A DNA stretch of 64,000 bases from Siphonodentalium dalli. Lineage: Eukaryota > Mollusca > Scaphopoda > Gadilida > Siphonodentaliidae. This document shows positions 24,155 to 33,194 of this stretch, piece after piece (the first letter of the stretch is position 1; the number at the start of each line of letters is the position of its first letter). The DNA is taken from contig CP136067.1 of NCBI GenBank assembly GCA_032622095.1, forward strand, positions 76,286,705 through 76,350,704, given 5' to 3'. The notes beneath the pieces were generated by a model that was given only the letters and a program-made list of their open reading frames with translations, searched no databases and was not told the origin of the DNA. Made by a program: the position numbers and the translations under genes.

Positions 24155-24300
24155 GGAGATAAACGTACCCTGTTGAGTTGTACATTCTGGGATTCGAGCA
24201 TGAAAACAGTTTGTGAACTCGCCGGCAAGCCGGCTCGTTCACAAAATGTTTTCATGCTCGAATCCCAGAATGTACAACTCAACAGGGTATGTTTATCTCC
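24155..24300. repeat. 146-bp near-perfect hairpin (foldback element)
   Basis: The left arm from GGAGATAAACGTACCCTG (24155) pairs with the right arm ending CAGGGTATGTTTATCTCC (24300). The arms are about 66 bp, around a short GC-rich loop near GCCGGCAAGCCGGC. It is a compact MITE or foldback element; no target duplication was obvious. Confidence 0.88.
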
Positions 24301-25087
24301 TAAGTGTCGTCAAGACGTACTTAATCACACAACAATTATATAAACGCTCTTTATTGTTTCCATATCCGGATCTAAACAAAAGCCAGGAAACGTAACGTTT
24401 TTTGCTTTTGTTTGCATAAAAAAAAGGGGGAAAATAGACAATAACATGCTGTGTATGCCACATTTCTGATTAGCATGAGAATATAGTTTGCCTATATTTT
24501 ACTATTCTTTCTGTATACGGCGGCTTTTGACTGATATGGCTATTTTAACAGCATACCCACCGCAAACGCCGTTCGTATCTTTAATGCAGTTCAGATAAAT
24601 ATTATGAGAACGAAACGGTTCCCATGATTTGTACGGGTAACAACTTGCTTTGGATTCCGGTCGCGTTATGCGGCAGCAAGATACCCACCAATATATGTAG
24701 CACTAACTGCTATCCGAGAACGATTATTTTGTATATTGCTTACTTGCTATTAGTCTGTATATACGTGAAATGATCCACATGAACGATGCTCCGAAATTCA
24801 TAGTGAACACCCTTGACATAGGAATTGTCTTGTTTTGGGTTAGTGCTGCTGAATACGTACTTGTTCTCACGGAAGATATATAGTCCACGACTCGTAGCCG
24901 TGTGTGTGTTTGTTTAATAACTTTTTGACGGATGGAACCAGTTAAGAGCGAATGCGATTGGCCCCATCCCATGGCGTCTGACGCATGCATCTTATTATAG
25001 ATAATATAGCATAATTTTAACCATGCACCAACTCAATTATTGAAAACTCCCCACCACCGTCATCATTTCAAGATTCATCTGTCTTCT
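24301..25087. other. Unassigned sequence
   Basis: No gene. Carries one AAACGCTCTTTATT motif at about 24342, the same word as in the palindromes. Small reading frames without family resemblance. Confidence 0.4.
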
Positions 25088-25088
25088 A

Positions 25089-25129
<41 letters not shown>

Positions 25130-25155
25130 TCTCTCTCTCGCTCTCTCTCTCTCCC
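25088..25155. repeat. (CT)n microsatellite
   Basis: CT run with occasional T, C or G interruptions, about 68 bp. Confidence 0.97.
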
Positions 25156-25963
25156 TACACCATACTATACCGAACAATATCTCCGTCACTTATTGGGGAA
25201 AGTACATGTCGCCAAAGAGGATCGAGGACACTTCATAAGCCCTCGGGCTTGTTGTCTGATCCTCATGTCCATAATTAACTCTTATATTTTGTATATTTAT
25301 GTCATCTGTATATTATGTTATTTGCTTTGATTTGGAAATAAAATGTGTTTAAATTAACTGTTACATCGGAAGTCATCATACTGTCGGCATTGTGTATTTG
25401 TGATGGTTCAGGAATTATTAAAAGCCGAAATAGCGAGTTATAACTTGCAATTAAGCCATCTGAACGTAATTCGTTCTGTTTAGTTATGTTCACATCATGG
25501 TTATTTTGAAGCAAACATCCTTCCAAATATTATTTATCGTATGCCCAGTATAGAACGGCAGATTTCGCGGTTTCATCCATATCCACCAGCGGCAACAACA
25601 ACACCGGTAACACCACCAGCAGCTCTGCTGTCTCCATCGCAGAACTTCTGCGATCGATGACATACTATGAAATGGGCCAAAGAGATAAAAGAAACAATTA
25701 GCAAAAGCACAGAAGAAGCGTTGGCAACAACAGGATACCTAATCATCATACCTTGACCCTTCCAAAAATTCGAAGTGACATTAAAACATAACCAAAGTGG
25801 GTTGCAGGCTAGGGCTGACAGTTCTTTCAGTTGTGGTTGAGTTAAAAATTCGGTACGTCGGTACGAGTGATTTGAGCGGTCTGTAACCTTAATTGGAAGC
25901 AACCGCCCTCGTATTGATGCCGGCGAGTGAGACGGTTTTGGATTAGGCTTAGTGCGACGGACA
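25156..25963. other. Unassigned sequence upstream of the 292-codon frame
   Basis: No gene recognised. 25560-25640 has trinucleotide-like CCACCAGC/AACAACA richness. The frame on the minus strand at 25573-25902 has an unconvincing composition and was not called. The last 40 bases are more GC-rich and lead into the ATG at 25964. Confidence 0.4.
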
Positions 25964-26842
25964 ATGGAGCTAATCCCTGACGCCGCGTTAGCAGCGATAG
26001 AGAGATCTCAAATTGCGGATATTGTTAGCTGGAATCTCCAGTCTAACAGAGGCTATTTGACTCTCTGCGTTGAATTCAGGACGGGAGATGCTGGAAACCA
26101 GAGATCTTCCACCTGGAGCAAGACCAAGACCAGCCGTACCATGAAAGAGGAGCCTCCTAAGAAAAAGACACCAGCTCGAAGGAGAAGGGACGCAGCCAGA
26201 CGGGCGAAATGGAAGAAGAAGATGGGGGCGACCGTTGATCGACCGGTCACCCCTCCCCGTGTGGCTCAGCCGTCCAAAGTCATAGCCGGCGGGTCGAAGT
26301 TGTCTGAGAGACGCCCAGACGACTCGACCTGCATGGAGACTGACGACATAGCACCAACTAGCAGGGATTCCGTTGATCTGCCGGAGATCCCTGCTGTCGT
26401 CGTCGAGGCTTGCGGAGACAGGGACGTGGATACCACCCCAGATGTTCCTGCCGCCAGCTTCGACGTGGAACTGGATAGCTATACACCTCGGACACCGGAT
26501 TACCAAAACATCCCGGTGTCCTCCAGCTCTACCACCACCAGCAACTCCAACAACAACAACAGTAGTGGCAGGCCTACCAATTTCGAACGGCTTTCCGGCA
26601 TGAACTTTGACTTTAATGACCCAATCATCATTGAATCTCTGAGATTGATTAAAGAATCAGAAGACAGACAACTCGCCGACCTCGCCGCCACCAACACAAC
26701 CTCTTCAACATCAGCAACATCGACAGAAACATCTGATCATAGAACAAAAAAGAAAGCCAAGAAAACCAAAAAAAAAAAAGAAGATCATTTTCACTTTCAC
26801 CTCACCGATTCATGCTTATGTTACACCATATCATGTTTCTAA
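25964..26842 (+). CDS. Unassigned ORF1/gag-like protein, 292 residues
   Basis: The ATG at 25964 is in a good context (ACAATGG). Visible parts: a short N-terminal segment (ALAAIERSQIADIVSWN, then GYLTLCVEF); a strongly basic stretch at about residues 58-88 (EEPPKKKTPARRRRD, RAKWKKK); a long Ser/Thr/Asn/Asp-rich middle; and a lysine-rich tail (KKKAKKTKKKKED). The order 'SWN - beta segment - KxP-RRRRD' reminds me of N-terminal proteins in metazoan retroelements, but no domain is certain. It is followed by a structured 3' sequence with a (TAG)n stretch, which fits a LINE-like end. It lies upstream on the same strand as the 1157-residue gene; a shared transcript is possible but not shown. Confidence 0.5.
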   Translation: MELIPDAALAAIERSQIADIVSWNLQSNRGYLTLCVEFRTGDAGNQRSSTWSKTKTSRTMKEEPPKKKTPARRRRDAARRAKWKKKMGATVDRPVTPPRVAQPSKVIAGGSKLSERRPDDSTCMETDDIAPTSRDSVDLPEIPAVVVEACGDRDVDTTPDVPAASFDVELDSYTPRTPDYQNIPVSSSSTTTSNSNNNNSSGRPTNFERLSGMNFDFNDPIIIESLRLIKESEDRQLADLAATNTTSSTSATSTETSDHRTKKKAKKTKKKKEDHFHFHLTDSCLCYTISCF

Positions 26843-26936
26843 TTAAAATTCATAAGTGGGTTGTATGAGAGGGGTTCCGCCCCTTTCAAATCTTCCCGGG
26901 AGAAATCCCAAACCCCCATAGTAGTAGTAGTAGTCC
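26843..26936 (+). other. Retroelement-like 3' end with (TAG)n tail
   Basis: Two small stem-loops (GAGGGGTTCCGCCCCTTT; TTCCCGGGAGAAATCCC) are followed by CCCCCATAGTAGTAGTAGTAG. A stem-loop plus a simple-repeat tail is a usual LINE/SINE 3' end. This supports an element origin for the upstream frame, but it is only suggestive. Confidence 0.35.
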
Positions 26937-27009
26937 AATGTGACAGACCCTCAACATTGGTCCAGCAGGGACACAATTGCATGTGTGACAGACCAACACG
27001 GAGCTACAG

Positions 27010-27437
27010 GTAAGTGCCACATATTGTTTTTTTTCTTCACACAAGGGTAGATATCATTAATGTACTTTATATTAGTTTCTGATGTCACGATCTGTACTGT
27101 AATGGAACGTAGAATTAGTCAGATTGCGACTGTATAAATACCATACCAAATTTATGGACGTTTTAAGTTAGTAGACTGAATATGCCCAAATCAGTCAATT
27201 TTGAAATAAATGTTTAATGTGCTCAAATTCAAGCCCAAATTGCCAATTCGCTCCACGCGTCCGATCATGCAGCTCAGCTAGAAACCATTGTCTTAAACCA
27301 AATGGCCTTGAAATAAAGAAAGTCTACTGATGCGCAACTGTATTGCATTATTGAGATTGTGAAATGCTAAAAGATACAGATATTTTGACATAAACATTGA
27401 TGTAAACACTATACATTACTAATTTGTGTTGTTTCAG
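27010..27437 (+). other. Predicted 5'-UTR intron of the 1157-residue gene
   Basis: Donor CTACAG|GTAAGT at 27009/27010 is a full consensus. Acceptor TTGTGTTGTTTCAG|GA at 27437/27438 has a pyrimidine tract and lies 20 bp before the ATG at 27458. The 428-bp intron would leave an untranslated first exon of unknown start, which includes CAGACCAACACGGAGCTACAG-like sequence just before the donor. No transcript evidence is available. Confidence 0.6.
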
Positions 27438-27457
27438 GAAATAATCGTGGCAGAAGA

Positions 27458-30400
27458 ATGGCTAGCGACGGCCAGCTAAGGTGTGTTGTCTATGCCACAC
27501 GAACCGGACCTGTATCACTGGTAAATGTACAAGACATTCTGCAAAACCCAGACACATCAAAGGTAAGTGATACAGCCCCTGCCAAACCAATAAGTGGTAC
27601 ATTATATTTGATCGCTTACCAGAATGATATTCACAAAGATGACTGGAGATGTGACGGTTACAGGTGGCGAAGTAAGGGTATTACACGCCTTCCTCGTGGT
27701 AATCCAATTTTTAGAAAATACTATTTTCACATGCACCTTGAAGGTGAAGAAAAATCATCTAGTGCTTTTCAAAGAAATGCATATATACTGGAGGAAAATC
27801 CCAATCTTATTTTGGTAGAATATATTGGCGACTCAAGCCAATTTAAAGATACGCCTCATGGCAATGCTAAAACAAATCATCGTCCGTTCAAAAGAACGGC
27901 ACCCTCGGTAATGAGGGAAGTCCAATCATCTGTAACGAATCAGTATCCAGCTAAGGTATATAAAAATGTTGTTGCTAACCATGTACCTTCTGCATATCAG
28001 GGTATTTTGAATCCAAGAGATGTTCGCCAAGTAAGATACGTGAGACAAAAAGAATTAGACTCTCGGAGAATATCAAGGGATACCATCGCCAACGTCCTAC
28101 AGTTGGGTCAGCAACTAAAGGGAATTCCGGAATTGGGCATCATAGATCAAGACTTGTTCTGTGTTGTCCACTATCCTGAATGGTCTTCAGTCGTTAACGA
28201 ACTGTTGGACGTTGACACGGGAACTCACCCTTTAGTCTTAGGATACGACACCACCTACAACATAGGTGATTTCTATGTCTCTACCTTGACCTTTAGGGTT
28301 TCTATTTTTGAAGGATCTCCTGTATTTCAAATTGCATTCTTGATTCATGAAAGAAAATTTGACAAATTTCACTTGCGTTTCTTCGAAAATGTGAGTGATA
28401 AAATACCTAATATGTCAAACAAAGAGATCCCCATTGTAATGGATCGCGAGGCAGCATTCACCAAAGCTGTGAAAGAAATATTCCCTCAAATGAAGATAAT
28501 ATATTGTTGGAACCACTTAAAACAAGATTTTAGCAATCACTTAGAATATAAACTCGGGGCACAAAAACCGGAAATTCCCGTGTATATTACAGATCTTTCA
28601 GATATGCTAAAATCTCGGTCTATTGAAGATTTCGAATTAACATATCAAAAAGTTTCAGATAAGTGGAGTTCTGCTGCTAAGTTATATTTTGAGAAGAACA
28701 TGAAAACAGATATAATGATGTACGCCGGAGCATGGATTTTGAAGCCTTTATATATTTATGACCCACTTTCCGGCATTACCAATAACACTTCCGAGTCATT
28801 TAACGCTGTCATCAAGCACATGCATGATTGGAAAGAAATTCCGATGGATACCGCCATTCTCTCTCTCAATTATCTTGCAAAATTTTATCACTCAGAATAT
28901 CTACGGGGTAGATTAGGTGTGGGAAATTACCAACTCAGAAACGTTTTTATAGGTTATAGGATGAGTGAGACGGAGTGTTTATTTCCAGAAGGTGTTTTGG
29001 CCCCCGATGACATTGTACAATTTGTGAAATACGGGGAAGCAGAAGAGGTGGAAGAAGAAAGCGATATTGATCAGGCTCAAATTTCATCAGATTCAGACAA
29101 TGATCATAAACCTATCAGCACACAAAGAGCAATGGCATTAGATATCGTAAAATCAAAGAGTAAAATAACGTTTGTGGCTGATCAGAGAGCATTCATGGTT
29201 GAAGGTAGCAAAGAGGACAAATACGCAGTCAAGCTCTTCCCCAAAGAGACTTGCCAGTGCCCTTCTACAAACACATGCTACCATATCTTGGCTGCCAGAA
29301 TTATTGTCGGCAAGGTGGACTGCACCGCACCAACACCAGTGAATTTAACTGCACTTAAGAAGCGAGGCCGCTCTCGTTCCGACAAGAAATCTGGCACCAA
29401 GAAGGGTAGACCAAATGACTTAGATGTTATTCCTGCGCCTGATTCTGAGGTAATGCAGTCTTTGTCCAGTCCAATTAAACATTCACCGCCCACAATTCGG
29501 ACATCAACCCCCAAATCTCGTCGAAAAACCCATTCCAATAGAAATGAAATATCAGTGTCCCCAATCAGAGATTCCAGTCTATTGCCTTCGACCCCCATTA
29601 TCCTTGCTCAGGAAAAAAGCAATCAATCGGCTTTTGATAACTTGCCTCCATCATTATCAATGTCAGTGGCGCCAATTCCACAAACAATCCCATGTCCAAA
29701 TGCAATGAAATCCAAATCTTTGCAGTACACACTACCGGCTTCGCCGAACCCGCCACCCATAAACTCAAACCCTATCAGATCTCAACCGGAACAACGGAGC
29801 TCACGATCCACTTCTGGACTCTCACCTTTAATGTTAAGCATAACGCCAGAAACATCTGTTCGTGACACACCTAGCTCGCCGCATATATCACCACATTCTC
29901 TTATCAATCAGTCCGTGTTTTCCAATCAGCATAGCCCACACAATAGTCGTTCACATAGCTCGCTTCTGAACTCACCGACGAGTTCGAATTCCCCGAACTC
30001 TTCAGCTTGCATTTGGCTGCCTCCTGTCTCACCGCAACGATTTGTGAGTTCATCAAAAGCCAAGTACATGCGAAAACCAGCAAATGCGAAGCCAACAAAA
30101 AACCAATCACCATTAACAAAGCCATTGTGGGCAACTTCTCCTAGTCCAAAGTTGTTGACTCCAAAAAAAAATAATACATTAAAATCAGGCAATTGGCTTT
30201 GCGACGGTATATTGAATACATCTCAACAGTTGTTGAAAACGCAGTTCACTCACATAATGGGTTTTCAAGACACTTTGTTTGCTCCAACTAGAGATATGGC
30301 AACTAGATTGTATTTACCGTTAGGTAGCAACTGTTTTGCTTCTTTTGGACATGACCGAATCATTGGCCAAATACATCACACTGGATACAGCCATTGGGTA

Positions 30401-30931
30401 GCATCCACATATGCTTCGAACGAATATGATCATGCAGTGTACGTTTTCGATTCATTGTTTTCTGAAGTTGACCCTCTTACTACATCAATGCAAATTCAGC
30501 TTTGGTCTATATATGGATCCGGGTCAAATATTGGAGACGTCACCATAAAATTACCACACACACAGAAACAATCAAACTCTGATGACTGCGGAATCTTCGC
30601 ACTGGCAAACTTAGTAGAATTTTGTTTCAACCCAAACCACGGTAGGACTGAGACTACCAGATTTCAACAACGCTTGATGCGATCTCACTTGATCAATTGT
30701 CTTTCGTTGAAAAATTTCACTCCTTTCCCAAAAAACAACCTATGTTGTAAAACAAAACTGAAGTATACTAGTGTCATCATCACCAAACACTGTGCCCAGC
30801 TGGGATGTGCTATGCCCGATGTATTTGATAACATGGTTCAGTGTTCCCTTTGTGATAAATGGTATCACAAATCGTGTCAGAAATCAGACAAATACTCAAA
30901 AAAATGGAAATGCTATCCCTGTCCAAAGTAA
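27458..30931 (+). CDS. CG-1-like / MULE transposase / SWIM / Ulp1 protease / PHD protein
   Basis: One uninterrupted 1157-residue frame. The ATG at 27458 has a strong context (AGAATGG) and follows a splice acceptor. Domains: (a) 58-125, CG-1-like: DDWRCDGYRW ... FQRNAYILEENP ... ILVEYIG; (b) 255-460, MULE-type DDE: D264 (LGYDTTYN), D329 (VMDREAAF), CxxH at C350/H353 (IYCWNHLKQD), E446 (NTSESFNA); (c) acidic 527-548; (d) 599-609, SWIM finger C-x-C-x5-C-x-H; (e) 635-900, basic then Ser/Pro-rich linker; (f) 913-1056, Ulp1/C48 protease: WLCDGILN, H979, D998, Q1038, C1044 (DDCGIFA); (g) 1112-1155, PHD finger with all eight ligands C4HC3. MULE enzymes cut and paste DNA; Ulp1 enzymes cleave SUMO-like modifiers; PHD fingers read histone tails. 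All catalytic and zinc residues look present. Terminal inverted repeats were not found, so it may be a transposon or a domesticated gene. Confidence 0.9.
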   Translation: MASDGQLRCVVYATRTGPVSLVNVQDILQNPDTSKVSDTAPAKPISGTLYLIAYQNDIHKDDWRCDGYRWRSKGITRLPRGNPIFRKYYFHMHLEGEEKSSSAFQRNAYILEENPNLILVEYIGDSSQFKDTPHGNAKTNHRPFKRTAPSVMREVQSSVTNQYPAKVYKNVVANHVPSAYQGILNPRDVRQVRYVRQKELDSRRISRDTIANVLQLGQQLKGIPELGIIDQDLFCVVHYPEWSSVVNELLDVDTGTHPLVLGYDTTYNIGDFYVSTLTFRVSIFEGSPVFQIAFLIHERKFDKFHLRFFENVSDKIPNMSNKEIPIVMDREAAFTKAVKEIFPQMKIIYCWNHLKQDFSNHLEYKLGAQKPEIPVYITDLSDMLKSRSIEDFELTYQKVSDKWSSAAKLYFEKNMKTDIMMYAGAWILKPLYIYDPLSGITNNTSESFNAVIKHMHDWKEIPMDTAILSLNYLAKFYHSEYLRGRLGVGNYQLRNVFIGYRMSETECLFPEGVLAPDDIVQFVKYGEAEEVEEESDIDQAQISSDSDNDHKPISTQRAMALDIVKSKSKITFVADQRAFMVEGSKEDKYAVKLFPKETCQCPSTNTCYHILAARIIVGKVDCTAPTPVNLTALKKRGRSRSDKKSGTKKGRPNDLDVIPAPDSEVMQSLSSPIKHSPPTIRTSTPKSRRKTHSNRNEISVSPIRDSSLLPSTPIILAQEKSNQSAFDNLPPSLSMSVAPIPQTIPCPNAMKSKSLQYTLPASPNPPPINSNPIRSQPEQRSSRSTSGLSPLMLSITPETSVRDTPSSPHISPHSLINQSVFSNQHSPHNSRSHSSLLNSPTSSNSPNSSACIWLPPVSPQRFVSSSKAKYMRKPANAKPTKNQSPLTKPLWATSPSPKLLTPKKNNTLKSGNWLCDGILNTSQQLLKTQFTHIMGFQDTLFAPTRDMATRLYLPLGSNCFASFGHDRIIGQIHHTGYSHWVASTYASNEYDHAVYVFDSLFSEVDPLTTSMQIQLWSIYGSGSNIGDVTIKLPHTQKQSNSDDCGIFALANLVEFCFNPNHGRTETTRFQQRLMRSHLINCLSLKNFTPFPKNNLCCKTKLKYTSVIITKHCAQLGCAMPDVFDNMVQCSLCDKWYHKSCQKSDKYSKKWKCYPCPK
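27629..27832 (+). other. CG-1-like DNA-binding domain (residues ~58-125)
   Basis: The spacing DGYRW-(~35)-FQRNAYILEENPNLILVEY mirrors the CG-1 domain of CAMTA transcription factors, where an N-terminal DGY-W and a later FQRRSYW-L-x-VHYL lie in the same order. In plants and animals CG-1 binds a CGCG-type DNA site. Here it would supply the transposon-end recognition that BED, FLYWCH or WRKY-like fingers provide in other families. The match is by eye and would need a profile search. Confidence 0.5.
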
Positions 30932-30990
30932 CATGGTTTACGAGCATAACACACCATTAGTTCAATCGTAGTTATAGTGCTTAAGAACAT
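30932..30990. other. Short 3' flank of the large gene
   Basis: About 60 bp between the stop codon and the tandem array. No AATAAA signal here, so the 3' UTR probably includes part of the array. Confidence 0.5.
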
Positions 30991-31700
30991 TCCTCCATTT
31001 CCCCCAATGATTATGGGGTTGCCTCCATGACGATGAGGCGGAGGATCAGTTCTGAATATCAATATTTTGTTTGACATAGTTTATAATTCGAAAACAGTGC
31101 TTCTATAACTTGCCCCTGCGTCTCCATTTTCCCCAATGATTATGGGGTCGCCTCTATGGCGATGAGGCGGAGTGGGTCATTCTGAATATTCATGTTTAGT
31201 TTGTTATTGGCAGAGATTAATTTCCTAGTTCGTTGCTTTTATAGCTTGCCCTCTGCGTCTCCATTTTCCCCAATGCTTATGGGGTCACCCCCATGGTGAT
31301 AAGGCGGAGAGAGGTCAGCTCTGTGTGTCCATTTTTGGTTTGACATAGTTTATATTTCGAAAACAGTGCTTCTATAACTTGCCCCTGCGTCTCCATTTTC
31401 CCCAATGATTATGGGGTCGCCTCCATGGCGATGAGGCGGAGGGGGTCATTCTGAATATTCATGTTTCTTTTGTTATTGGTAGAGTTTAATTTCCTAGTTC
31501 GTTGCTTGTATAGCTTGCCCTCTGCGTCTCCATTTTCCCCAATGCTTATGGGGTCACCTCCATGGTGATGAGGCGGAGAGAGGTCAGCTCTCTGTGTCCA
31601 TTTTGTTTGTTTGACATAGTTTATATTTCGATAACAGTGCTTCTATAACTTGCCCCTGCGTCTCCATTTTCCCCAATGATTATGGGGTCGCATCTATCTC
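30991..31700. repeat. Higher-order tandem array, 269-bp period
   Basis: CCCCAATGATTATGGGG or its GCTTATG variant recurs at about 31001, 31131, 31268, 31400, 31537 and 31671, spaced 130-137 bp. Two unit types alternate: one has TTTGACATAGTTTATA before GTGCTTCTATAACTTGCC, the other TTTGTTATTGGCAGAG before GTTGCTTTTATAGC. The true period is therefore ~269 bp (two units). Each unit holds two small stem-loops, CCCCAATGATTATGGGG and GCCTCCATGGCGATGAGGC. The array starts about 70 bp after the stop of the large gene, so it is likely transcribed with it or forms part of the element's 3' region. Confidence 0.92.
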
Positions 31701-31724
31701 TTGTTTCATACCGTATCCATATTC

Positions 31725-32375
31725 CTACTATGCTATCATGTGTGCTAATCATTTCTGCTTTATTTCAGCTGCGTTGTAATGACGATATTGTACATAAAAC
31801 ACTTTTACTATGTGATAACATCTCGAAGCTTTTCTAAATTTCACCTGCCACTTTTGCGTTCGGTATCAATGCACAATAATTAGTCTTTTAAAATTACTGA
31901 CTTTACTGGATTTTAAGTGATAATTTCATATGGAAGATCAGCTATTTTCTTTATTGAACGTAATTTTTTTTTACCGCCATCCATGTGAATTGAAAATGAT
32001 GGGACGAGGGGTATAGCGATGAATCTCATCGGTTCATATCATATCCCTATCTTAGTGCTTATGTCAAATTCATTTTATATGTGATTCGGACTTCATAACA
32101 GGTATTCAGTTCATAATATGCTATCACATGTGCTAATCATGTCTGCTTTTTTTCAGCTGCGTTGTAAATAAACTATTGTACAAAAACAAATTTTTACTAT
32201 GAGATGACATCTCAAACATGCTAGATATGTAATTTTCTAAATTTGACCTGTTAATTTTCCGCACAATAATGGATACTATTTTTGAAATGTATTATTTTAA
32301 GGATTACTCCATATGGAAGTTATCTGTTATTTTCCTTTATTAATTTTTTTTTTTTACCGTCAAAATTTGAAATTA
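31725..32375. repeat. Two-copy direct duplication (~390-bp spacing)
   Basis: Copies at about 31725-31990 and 32115-32375 share ATGCTATCATGTGTGCTAATC, TTCAGCTGCGTTGTAA, the CACAATAAT word, CATATGGAAG and a poly-T stretch before ACCG. Both have a pyrimidine tract and TTTCAG|CTGCG, which looks like a duplicated splice acceptor. About 75-80 percent alike by eye. Confidence 0.8.
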
Positions 32376-33190
32376 TGTGAGAATCGCACTCAAATCGGTC
32401 ATCGTGAGTTAAATTTGGCTGCATCGCGTACTAGGTCTAGCAGTTGTAAATATATTGGATTATGAACTAATAAAGATGTTATGTAAATACATATAAATTA
32501 TCCATTACGTTCCATATACGGATCAATGTTTACTCAGACGTTGTTCCTGCATTACTGCATCAAATTGCAGGCACCAGACATGGCAAACAATGGCCATATT
32601 TGTTGCAAACCAGCCTTGTCGTAAGATGAGCCGGTCCCAAGCCCGGAAAATGGCGAGGGCAACACAATTCATAAATCGCCAAAACAAATGAAGGGTAACC
32701 TGGATAGGACCCATAAATAAAAAGTCCCAAAGGGCAGAGTCACACACTCCCCTTCAATGTGGGTAATTGTGCCGAGCCTCAACTGATCGAGCTCGAGTGC
32801 TAAAATAAGTGCAAAATAGCACAAGCACTTTAAAGTTTAAAACATTTTAGCACGTTGTGTTATAACCAAATATGTGTGCATGTGTGTACCATGTGTGCAC
32901 TAAGTGCAACGTCTAGGCACTAGACAAAAATCTTTAAAGCTGCCAGACCATGTCTGCCGGTCCAAAGCCCGGATAAAAGCTGATGGGAGTTTTTTTTTTA
33001 TACGAAATCTGCTATAGCAAAAAAGATATTTAATTTAATAAACGTGTTCACACTCATGTCAAACGAAGAAGACATTCAACCCGAGAACAAACATATGTAT
33101 TTGTTCTTGCGATTAGTTAAGTATATTTCAATTAAAATATATCTATCGATGTCTATATACTATACTGTTTCAAGTATTATAACGCGTTAT
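32376..33190. other. Unassigned sequence
   Basis: No gene and no clear repeat. 32840-32900 is rich in TGTGTGCA/GTGCAC. Contains poly-T at 32990-33000. Confidence 0.4.
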
Positions 33191-33194
33191 TTAA

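Noticed and set aside
24101-24395. Two open frames across the hairpin at 24155-24300
   Set aside because: Both are readings of a palindrome with no domain.
25040-25330. Open frame with a Ser/Leu run
   Set aside because: Made by the (CT)n microsatellite.
25573-25902. 109-codon minus-strand frame next to the 292-codon gene
   Set aside because: Low-complexity Gly/Val tail from trinucleotide-rich DNA and no family resemblance.
26000-32000. Terminal inverted repeats of the MULE-like gene
   Set aside because: I compared the flanks by eye and found no matching long ends, so no transposon borders are claimed.
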